The notes under the pieces: generated by a model
What the model saw: the letters and a program-made list of their open reading frames with translations, nothing else
Told to the model about the DNA's origin: nothing
Databases searched by the model: none
Source of the DNA: an uncultured Clostridia bacterium
GTDB taxonomy: Bacteria > Bacillota > Clostridia > Christensenellales > Borkfalkiaceae
Length of the DNA: 64,000 nucleotides
NCBI GenBank assembly: GCA_947624445.1
Contig: CANQKF010000001.1
Location: 1 to 64,000, forward strand
Direction of reading: 5' to 3'
Made by a program: the position numbers and the translations under genes
Shown: positions 38,233 to 46,440 of the stretch, one piece after another
Layout of the letters: every line of letters starts with the position of its first letter
Position numbering within the stretch: position 1 is the stretch's first letter

Positions 38233-41037
38233 TCATCCTTCTGAACAGACTCTTTTGAAGTGAAATCCATAGTAAATTTCGTCCCCGTCCGCATCTTCTT
38301 CGAGCATATAAACGGGTTCCTTGCTCCCCTCTATCATGCGCATGAAGGTCTCGTTCGGCTTGCAAAACATCGTATCAAACATCAGGCTCTTGATCTGCTG
38401 ATTGTCCTTCTTTTCAACCTCGCGCAGAACGAGATACATCAGGTACTCGTGCGACGACATCTTCTCAATAGCGGCGACACATTGCTGCTTTAATGAAGAC
38501 GCAATCTCTCGCGTGAGGAGTCGTGCCGTCTTGTCCTTGTCATCGTAGCCGATATAGGTCTCCGCAATCTTTGTTTTGTAGAACCGTATCATCTCGATGA
38601 CCTTATCGCGGATGATGTTGTACTTCCCCGTCTTAATCTCCGCGGACGGCTTGCGAACAATATCCATGAGAGGAATGATTTTCTTGCTTGCACGTCGCGC
38701 CTGCTGGTATTTCGCCGATGCGATTATCTTCTGAAGGTAGTCCATCGGTGTCTCGAAGTAGCGGTAGTGCGTATCGGGCGGCAGTTCAAACCCATTCTCG
38801 GTCGTTATCATCTTAAAGAACATCGGCTTGATGGTCTTCCCGTCCTCCTCAATGTGGTACTTCCGCTTGAGGATTTCGATTTCCTTGGCGCTATCGATTG
38901 TGAACTCCCGCTTTGCCTTGTCGATTTCGACCCCTGATAGCACGTCGAGCTTGCAGATGTCGTTATACAGCTCCTCAACCATCTCGTGGGTCGCCCCCTT
39001 GTGGCGCCGCTCCCAATAGAGACTGTTAAGCTGCTGCGAGAGGTTGACGATCTCCCCTATCTTATTGACGCTTGTCTTCACATCCAAGTCGGCTTTATCT
39101 GCGGAGTTGTAATGGCGTCTCGTCTTTTGGGCGCTCACGCAGTTTGTGGGAACGCGATAGAGGCCGTAGTTCTTCCTCGCGGCGCGGATGAGAAGTTCAT
39201 TATCCGTCAGTAGGATAGTGTCACTATCCATGTCGGCCCCGGAAAGGCGTTGCAGTATGTTCTCCCCGATTGAGTTTATGTATACAATCTCGTTCGTCAG
39301 GTTGAAGTACCTGTCAATCTCCTCACTCGCAACATTTTGAGCGAGAAGAACGTTCCCCATCGTCACGTGCGGACTTCTCGAGCCGAGGAGCGTCTTCCCG
39401 TAGGCGAACCTGTGCGAGTGTATATTCCCAACCCCAATGCCGCTCTCTCCGTGAAAGGCTCCAATAGACTGTTTTAGAAGCTCTACGCCATTTCCGAGGA
39501 GCGTTGAGTAATTCCCATCAAGGAGAACGTGTCCTCGCTTTAAGTTTCTAAAAAAGCCTTTTACTATGGCGTCGCGGAACTCCTTGTAAATCTTCGTCTG
39601 GCTGAACTTGTCGTTGATGCCAAGGAGTTTGAAAACGATTTCATTCTTCGTGACGAGTGGCGCGAACGCTTCATCCTCTGCCTCTGGTTTGAAAGCATAT
39701 CCGATGTGATACCGAAGAACCGCGGGATCCGTTCTGACGGCGTTGATATACTCGAGCGACGGGCGAAGAATCTCCTCCATGTCCTCATAAGAGAGTTGCA
39801 GGGTGTTGAGAAGCTGATAATGACATTGAACCATCCTGCCGCCGAAGAAGTGCGTCGCCTTCTCGAACTTCACAATGCCGAACGTACTCTCGATGTTCGC
39901 GAGCCATTGGTCTATCGTCCCGAACTTCAGGTACTTGACGCTGCTCGGCGTCGTGATGAGTTTGATTTGCGAAACATCCTTAGCAAGAGTGAAGCCGTTG
40001 AGCTGCTTGACGTCCGTTATACCGTTGTCCGCAAACCACTTCTGAATGTTCGTGTTAAAGGCACACGTTTTGAAGAAACGGTTTCGAAGCAGCAGCATCC
40101 CCTTCGCGGAATACTTGCCGAACATACTCTCATCCAGCAGCGACTCGCCATCCCAGATGCAGTTAACGACCTCGACATCTTTCTTTGTGGCGACGAGGCG
40201 GTTATCCACTTCCTCAACGGCGACGACATTATCCATGAACTTGCTCTCGAAGTCGTCTACGACGAGAATACTCTCCGGGGGGATGTCAATCGTGTCGATG
40301 ATGCTGCTCATCGGAAGCGCCGTATACGCTTCCCATGACGCGAGATCGATAGGCGCGTTCTCTCGAATGGTCAAGCCGCATCTGTCCCACCGCGCCATTC
40401 TCTTAGAGATCAGCTCGTTTACGAACAGGCACTTCCCGACGCGACTGCTCCCCGTGCTGCGCTTGTAGCGAACATAGTAGATGCCGTCGCAATAGAACCC
40501 ATTCTCGTAGAGGTCTTGCCGAAGCTCCGCCTTATTCTTTACGACGGGCGGCTCGCCCGCAAGGATATAGCAGCCGTCGACGAAGCGAAAGTACGGCGGG
40601 AGAATGTCTGCGCCGAGCGGCGTCTTGATCTCCACGTTCGTCTGTATTCCGATGAGAATCCCGTCCGCAATGCACACGCCGTCCTCAAACTCGCAATCCC
40701 GGAAGTCATAGCCGGCGCGAACATAGGTATTCTTCCCCGCCTTGTTGAACTCCTTATAGGAATAGGAAAACTTGACGTTGATGGCGACTTGGGTGTATCG
40801 GCGCCCGCAAAGAGAGAAGGAGAAATCCTTCCGACGGGCGGCGCGCTCATATTCATCCTGCATCTTCATCGTGTCGAGGCTCCAATCGAGGGTGTTCTCG
40901 AACTTCTTGAGATTCAGGGCGCCGTCCTTTGTGCGGATGTTGTAGCCGCAAGGTGACGGCGTGACCATGTGCATTGCAGCATAGAGGTCTTTTGCCTCTA
41001 CCGATAAAATGCGTAGCCCCTTACTCTTCATCTGCAC
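38233..41037 (-). CDS. Putative DPBB RNA polymerase (YonO/eukaryotic-RdRp-like superfamily)
   Basis: 934 aa; GSRSPHVTMGNVLL...INSIGENILQRLSGADMDSDTILLTDN resembles the RdRp 'RxPxxxPGD...GSDLDGD' signature. Confidence 0.55.
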   Translation of the reverse strand: MQMKSKGLRILSVEAKDLYAAMHMVTPSPCGYNIRTKDGALNLKKFENTLDWSLDTMKMQDEYERAARRKDFSFSLCGRRYTQVAINVKFSYSYKEFNKAGKNTYVRAGYDFRDCEFEDGVCIADGILIGIQTNVEIKTPLGADILPPYFRFVDGCYILAGEPPVVKNKAELRQDLYENGFYCDGIYYVRYKRSTGSSRVGKCLFVNELISKRMARWDRCGLTIRENAPIDLASWEAYTALPMSSIIDTIDIPPESILVVDDFESKFMDNVVAVEEVDNRLVATKKDVEVVNCIWDGESLLDESMFGKYSAKGMLLLRNRFFKTCAFNTNIQKWFADNGITDVKQLNGFTLAKDVSQIKLITTPSSVKYLKFGTIDQWLANIESTFGIVKFEKATHFFGGRMVQCHYQLLNTLQLSYEDMEEILRPSLEYINAVRTDPAVLRYHIGYAFKPEAEDEAFAPLVTKNEIVFKLLGINDKFSQTKIYKEFRDAIVKGFFRNLKRGHVLLDGNYSTLLGNGVELLKQSIGAFHGESGIGVGNIHSHRFAYGKTLLGSRSPHVTMGNVLLAQNVASEEIDRYFNLTNEIVYINSIGENILQRLSGADMDSDTILLTDNELLIRAARKNYGLYRVPTNCVSAQKTRRHYNSADKADLDVKTSVNKIGEIVNLSQQLNSLYWERRHKGATHEMVEELYNDICKLDVLSGVEIDKAKREFTIDSAKEIEILKRKYHIEEDGKTIKPMFFKMITTENGFELPPDTHYRYFETPMDYLQKIIASAKYQQARRASKKIIPLMDIVRKPSAEIKTGKYNIIRDKVIEMIRFYKTKIAETYIGYDDKDKTARLLTREIASSLKQQCVAAIEKMSSHEYLMYLVLREVEKKDNQQIKSLMFDTMFCKPNETFMRMIEGSKEPVYMLEEDADGDEIYYGFHFKRVCSEG

Positions 41038-41232
41038 CTCTTCTTCATCAGCCCCTGCTGTTCCGCAACGACCTTCTTATATTCCGCAACGCGCATCCGC
41101 AGGTCTTTTTCGTATTCCAACTCCGCAATGTCGCCCTCGAGCGGAACGTAGTCTTCGCAAGTCCCGCGCTCATCGCGACATTTATCTCCCCACAGGCAAT
41201 TATCACAAGCTGTCATTGTCTGTACCTCCATA

Positions 41233-42567
41233 TTACTTTCTGTATTGCCTCATCACCGCGGCTTCTCTCTTGCCACTCTTCGTCTTCGGTGCGCGATGAT
41301 GGTATCTTATCTCTTTGAGGTCCTCTCCCGCCGCGAGATTGGAAATCCAATGCTCGAGAAGGTATCTCATCCGCTTGCTCGGGACATATATCCAGACCTC
41401 CTCGCCCTTGCGGATAGCCGACCTGAAAATCCATTGAACGAGAACCGAGAGCGCGTACATATCCTGATTGATCTTCTCGACGCCGAGGCGATGGAGATAG
41501 TTCTTCATCCACGGCATCATGAACACGTTGATACAGTAGGCGAGGTATCGCTTGTCAGCGAACTCATTGCTTGCCCGACGGTTGAAGGAGACGAAGGAAT
41601 TTGAGTACCCTTTCCCCTTCAGGTTCGAGCGGTATTTGGCGAGCGTCGTCCACATTCGGGCGTCATACGCAGAAGGCGCCATGTGGCGGAAGACATTGTA
41701 GATGTTCTTCTTGATGGCTTCAAGCTTCGGCTTCCCCTCTTCTTGGAAGGCTCGGTCAAACCAACCCGACGAGAGCGAATAATTGTCTCTTCCGATGGCG
41801 TTCTGCTTCTCGGTGCCGACGATGTGGATGAGGCCGCTCAGGTCACGTTTCCTGTCCATCTCGGACATCTCGCAGAACTGATAGATACCATTCACCCGCC
41901 GCGTCCCTATCAGCTCGTACTCAACTCCGTGGACATCGAAGAAATACTTCAGAAGCTGGTACTCGAACATATAGGTCAGCACGTAGGCCTGCTCGAAGCA
42001 TTGGAAGATGTCGATAGGCAAAGCCCAGAAATAGAACCTTCCGTCGTAGTTGACCATGTCGCGGGACTTGGAGATCCTCATGACGTCGCTGAACACAACG
42101 CCGTTATAGTCGTCATCTTTCCAGACGATGCCGTCATTCTCCTCGCGGGCAATGTTGTTCCGCTTGAGAAACTCGATGTCTCCCGTCGCGATATTGACGG
42201 GCTGGAAGAGGTCAATCACCTCGTCAAGCACCAATATATAATGTTGCGCGCGTATGAGTTCCTTGATCTCATCCGTATAGCAAGCAAACAAGGCGTGTGT
42301 GCTGGCGATGTTCTTGCCTTGCCGTATGAGGTCAGGGAGATCTTTCAGCTTAGAGTAGCTATTGTTGGGGCGCCGCTCGGGGGAGATGAAGCCCCTCCCA
42401 GAGCAAGAGTCCTTAATGCGGTCAACTTCGTCGAGATACGGCGTGATGAAGATGTATTTATGCTCCGTATCGGAGTTCATCATATTGATACAGCTCAACG
42501 TTTTCCCCGCGCCGCAGAGGGCGTCACAGACCTTGACCTTCGTCTTTTTCGGTTCTTCTTCGTACAC
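41233..42567 (-). CDS. SF2 helicase-like ATPase
   Basis: 444 aa; CGAGKT Walker A, VLDEVIDL Walker B, YIFITPYLDEVDRIK. Confidence 0.75.
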   Translation of the reverse strand: MYEEEPKKTKVKVCDALCGAGKTLSCINMMNSDTEHKYIFITPYLDEVDRIKDSCSGRGFISPERRPNNSYSKLKDLPDLIRQGKNIASTHALFACYTDEIKELIRAQHYILVLDEVIDLFQPVNIATGDIEFLKRNNIAREENDGIVWKDDDYNGVVFSDVMRISKSRDMVNYDGRFYFWALPIDIFQCFEQAYVLTYMFEYQLLKYFFDVHGVEYELIGTRRVNGIYQFCEMSEMDRKRDLSGLIHIVGTEKQNAIGRDNYSLSSGWFDRAFQEEGKPKLEAIKKNIYNVFRHMAPSAYDARMWTTLAKYRSNLKGKGYSNSFVSFNRRASNEFADKRYLAYCINVFMMPWMKNYLHRLGVEKINQDMYALSVLVQWIFRSAIRKGEEVWIYVPSKRMRYLLEHWISNLAAGEDLKEIRYHHRAPKTKSGKREAAVMRQYRK

Positions 42568-42743
42568 CTTAAAAAATCCTCCTATGGAAGCCTCTAAAAG
42601 AGGCGAATGAAAACAAAAAATGCAACCCCCGGGGTTGCAAATCGACTTTTGGCACCCCGTATAGTACGGGGGATTCTCACTCGCGCCTAAAAAGGAAGAG
42701 ATAAAACCAAAGACATTAAGACATGTACGAAGTCGGAAACATA

Positions 42744-42779
42744 GGCTCCTCGCAAGAGGCCCTCGATTAGCGAGGAGCC
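42744..42779. promoter_or_regulatory. 10-bp perfect stem-loop in leader of the leftward operon
   Basis: GGCTCCTCGC-16 nt-GCGAGGAGCC. Confidence 0.7.
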
Positions 42780-42905
42780 GCGTGGCTTCAAATGACTTAA
42801 AGCGTTGTCGATTGCACCCCCACGCGGGAGTGGGTACCGGCAGAGCCGGTGTCGCGTAATGTGTCTTGAGGTTTGGTCTTATCTGTAACTTTCGGTTGTA
42901 CCTAT

Positions 42906-42941
42906 ATTATACGTCATATTTAGACAAGGTGTCAAACATTT
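42906..42941 (-). promoter_or_regulatory. Leftward sigma70-type promoter
   Basis: Reverse complement AAATGT-TTGACA-18 nt-TATAAT; identical over 36 nt to the + strand site at 49135-49170. Confidence 0.85.
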
Positions 42942-43018
42942 AAGCCAGTAAAAGGAAGATTTGTGAGCAAAATCTTTTCTTTTTTTCTATTTTTTCTTTT
43001 CTTTTTTCTTTCGTTATA

Positions 43019-43175
43019 TAAGTATGCGTACCTAAGGTATGCGTACTTATATAGATTTTGCAAATACGCTTCTATAAACCATTGCGTTATATTGCATACT
43101 TAATTAGGTATGCAAACTTGCTTCCTGTATAAGTACGCGTACTTATATATAATAGTAATAGATATGCGTACTTAA
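43019..43175. promoter_or_regulatory. Cluster of palindromic operator-like sites (GTAC/GCATAC family)
   Basis: TTGCATAC-8-GTATGCAA (43092-43115), AAGTACGCGTACTT (43131-43144), and repeats of TATGCGTAC(C/T)TA. Confidence 0.55.
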
Positions 43176-44043
43176 AAGAAGGCGCGGGGCTTTGTTCGGA
43201 GCGCGCTCAAAAGAAGCAATTTTGCCACTTTTGCGATCTTATCGAGAGTTCTCTCCTTCTGTACGGGCTTTTTACGAGCTTAGAATAGTTAATATTTTTT
43301 TCTTGCAAAATTGATCTATTAGAGTTCTCCCCTTCCTTGCGAGGATTTTCCGAGGTGAATGCCGAGGAGTTCGTTCGGGTAAATGGGGCGTTGAGAGTGA
43401 GGAGTAGCAGACATTAAAATTTATAGGTCGCGTGTGCGCGCTTGGTATGTAAAACTCCCCCCTCCCCCACGGCGATGTTATCAACGCCAAAAAGATAATA
43501 TTCCTTTGACCCATATATTTTGCGCGTTCCCTATTTTCGCGCTCGCGGGCGAAATTTGGAACGCACGCGCGAATAGAATGGACTGCGCAAAAAGTAAATC
43601 GTTTGCGCAAAATAAATCGTTCACCACCCCTTCCCCCCTCTCCCTTCCCTATTCATTTTCCGCCCGTACTATTTATTCGCGCACGTTGTATAATTGTATT
43701 CACGTGAAGTAAGGGGTTCGCGCAAAATGTATTTGTTTGCCCTCGCTGTCAAGGGGGCTTCCCCCTCTGCACTCCCCCTCCAAGTCGCCCATACGCGCCC
43801 CAGCACGTGCGCGTACAATCTACTCGCCTGCGCGCAAAATAAATAGTACACACCCACGTGATGTAAAGGGTCGCTTGCTCGCGCAAAATAAAGTGTTCAC
43901 CCTGCCCGCGGTTCAAGGTCGCCCCCAGCCCCTTGCGCGCCCGCCTGTCACTATTACGCGCATAACACACGCTCGCGTTCACAAATTTCGCGCCCGCGCC
44001 CGCCGTTGCCGACCGCCGAAAAATTTTTCAAAAATCGCCCACC

Positions 44044-44060
44044 TTCCCCCTACGGGGGAA
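44044..44060. repeat. Hairpin TTCCCCC-TAC-GGGGGAA
   Basis: Perfect 7-bp inverted repeat with triloop. Confidence 0.85.
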
Positions 44061-44088
44061 AAAATTTTTTTCGAGGGGGTCAAAACGC

Positions 44089-44116
44089 TTGACAGCAACC
44101 GCGCGCGAGATATAAT
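44089..44116 (+). promoter_or_regulatory. Sigma70-type promoter of the hairpin-dense gene
   Basis: TTGACA-16 nt-TATAAT. Confidence 0.8.
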
Positions 44117-44220
44117 CAAACCGCCGACGGCAACCCCGCCGACGGCAGCCGACCGCTCCCCCAAAGGGGGACGCAAGCCACGGACGGTCGGTTCCCCCCT
44201 ACGGGGGGAAGGAGAAACCC

Positions 44221-45009
44221 ATGAGAGCTACCACCACCACCGCAACCGCAACCGTTGCCCCCCTTGACGAAGTCAAGACCTCGTTCATGCAAGCCGAGCT
44301 GTCCCGCATCGTCGCCGAAGTCGGCGTATCTCATATCTGCGATATGAGATACCGTCGGTTCGACAACGTCCTCGCATGGCTTGGTCACGTAGTGACCAAG
44401 AAGGCAATCCTCGCTCGCCCCTACCTGCCCGACGAGTACGCGGACCTCGCCCAGCGTCTGGGTGAAACCCAGACGGAAATCGACGATTGGCGGGAGGACG
44501 TAGTCCTCGCCGTTTGGACGGCTATCGCCGAAGGCGATACCGACCACGCCGTCACCCGTGCGTTCGAGGCGCTCGCGAGAGAGCTTGACCGCCGAGACGA
44601 CTACAAAGCCCGCACCAACAAATCTCTCCCGAAGGGAGAGATTGTTGACCGCGACTTTCGTCACGTTGCCGCCGTTTTGACGTCCCTTAACCCCGAAGGG
44701 GTTAAACCCGAGGACGACGGCTGCGAAATCCCGCCCGAGAGCGTGGAGGCGTATGCAGGCGAAAAGCTCGCCGCGCTTTTTGACGAAGTCAAAAAAGCTC
44801 ACCCCTATGCCCCGCAAAAACGCTGGAAGTGCTTTGAGTACTTCGTACTCAACGTTGCGAACGGTGACATCGCCGATTTGCTTGCTATAAGCAAGCAAAA
44901 AGCAAGCAAGAACAACCGCGAAACCGTCGAGTGGCTTCTTGACGTAGTCAAGAAGAACCCCGAGTTGCTCGAACACTTCCGCTCCCACCTCGCGAAAAAC
45001 GCCCTGTAA
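44221..45009 (+). CDS. Hypothetical protein (262 aa) encoded by a hairpin-dense gene
   Basis: Promoter 44089-44116, RBS AAGGAG, ATG 44221, terminator 45028-45060; about 16 perfect short inverted repeats within the CDS. Confidence 0.75.
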   Translation: MRATTTTATATVAPLDEVKTSFMQAELSRIVAEVGVSHICDMRYRRFDNVLAWLGHVVTKKAILARPYLPDEYADLAQRLGETQTEIDDWREDVVLAVWTAIAEGDTDHAVTRAFEALARELDRRDDYKARTNKSLPKGEIVDRDFRHVAAVLTSLNPEGVKPEDDGCEIPPESVEAYAGEKLAALFDEVKKAHPYAPQKRWKCFEYFVLNVANGDIADLLAISKQKASKNNRETVEWLLDVVKKNPELLEHFRSHLAKNAL

Positions 45010-45027
45010 GGGCGTTCGACCCGACCG

Positions 45028-45060
45028 ACCCCGAAGGCAACCCCTTCGGGGTTGTTTTTT
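45028..45060 (+). terminator. Rho-independent terminator
   Basis: ACCCCGAAGG-CAACC-CCTTCGGGGT followed by a T-rich tract. Confidence 0.9.
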
Positions 45061-45225
45061 TCTACGCGCGCGCACATACGCGCCTATACGCGCCCGTCGC
45101 GCTGCGCCCCTCCGCCCGTGTCCGTGTGCCTGTACGCCCGTGTGTACGCGCCCATACGCGGGAGCGCGTCCTCTTGGGGGGAGCACGAGGGGGGGTGCTT
45201 CTCCGTGTGTCCGTCGAGCCGTGAG

Positions 45226-45296
45226 GGCTAACCCCTAAAGGGGTTGACAGCTCGCCCTGTGTAGTGAACGACGGCGACCCCGCCGCTCGGCTCGCC
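45226..45296 (+). repeat. 71-bp direct repeat, copy 1
   Basis: GGCTAACCCCTAAAGGGGTTGACAGCTCGCCCTGTGTAGTGAACGACGGCGACCCCGCCGCTCGGCTCGCC, identical to 45338-45408. Confidence 0.95.
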
Positions 45297-45337
45297 CCCT
45301 CACGGGCGCGGGTCACGGCTCGGCTCGGCGGCTCGGC

Positions 45338-45408
45338 GGCTAACCCCTAAAGGGGTTGACAGCTCGCCCTGTGTAGTGAACGACGGCGACCCCGCCGCTC
45401 GGCTCGCC
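45338..45408 (+). repeat. 71-bp direct repeat, copy 2
   Basis: Identical to 45226-45296 (offset 112 bp). Confidence 0.95.
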
Positions 45409-45446
45409 TTGGGCTGCGTTGCGTAAAAATCCTCGTGGAGGTGCAA

Positions 45447-45716
45447 ATGAACGTTTATGTCCGTCCAAGCAAGCTTTCTCGGAGTACTTGCTTCATCTTG
45501 GCTCATGCCGAAAACTTCGAGCAAACAGGCGTTTATGCCTGCGTATGGCAAGATAACTACGACATCACGTTTGCCCGTGAATGCGTCAAGTATCTCGGGT
45601 ATGACAAGATTTTCGTCGACATCGGCGAAGAATACGGCAACTCGGTATGGGTTGACGTGACGGAAAAAGTCCTGCGTGACGAACACATGCAAGTGACATC
45701 GGCTAATGCCGCGTGA
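45447..45716 (+). CDS. Small hypothetical protein (about 89 aa)
   Basis: ATG preceded by GTGGAGGTG; MNVYVRPSKLSRSTCFILAHAENFEQTG... Confidence 0.6.
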   Translation: MNVYVRPSKLSRSTCFILAHAENFEQTGVYACVWQDNYDITFARECVKYLGYDKIFVDIGEEYGNSVWVDVTEKVLRDEHMQVTSANAA

Positions 45717-46440
45717 TTGCGGAATACATAGCCCCACCGTGTGGGGCAAGCGCACGGGGTCACGCCCACCGACGGGCAATGTGGACGGCATGACGTCCCA
45801 AACCAATCATGACCCGCCTCCGTCGGGACATCAACGGATAATTACCTCCGATGGGGTCGTAGCGTGACGACCCCGAACGCTCTCAATGCTCGTTCCTCCT
45901 CGTGGTGAGAGTGGGCAGCTCCGAATGGGGCTGGCTGATTGCGGGCATAGCCGACCATGGACGGCGATAGAATTTGCATGGCGTTACCTTGACGACAAAA
46001 AGGCGTCGGTTAAGCCGCATGGGAGTAGACCTACGGCGAGTCGGATAGTGAAATCGGCAACAGGTATGGCATCAAACCTAAACTCGGCTTGTGCAACGTG
46101 TGCCTATGCGTGATGTCGCAAGTACGATCCTCGCATGATAATACGTCCGTTAGGCGTCGCCATGCCCCAAGGGGCGTGTGGTCAACGTCGTCTCGCGGTC
46201 AAATGGAAGGTAATCCCGTCCTGCGTGATGTGCATAGTCGCGCCCCAAGGGGTGGCGTTATGTACTTGTCCTGCGTCGATACGATTTGCGGATAGCGTGA
46301 ATACAATCAACCTCTAAAAAACTATGGGCGTCGCCTGTGTTTGCGGGCGTCGCCCTCTTTACGCCCATGGGCTACCTCCTCGCGGTGGGCGCGGATACCC
46401 AACCAACAGCCCGAAAAATCTATACTCAAGGAGTAACATT

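Noticed and set aside
41683-42597. 304-aa plus ORF opposite the helicase-like gene
   Set aside because: Shadow ORF; minus strand has recognisable Walker motifs.
44116-45186. 356-aa minus-strand ORF opposite the hairpin-dense gene
   Set aside because: The plus strand has promoter, RBS, ATG and terminator in register; the minus ORF is a by-product of GC-rich, palindrome-dense sequence open on both strands.
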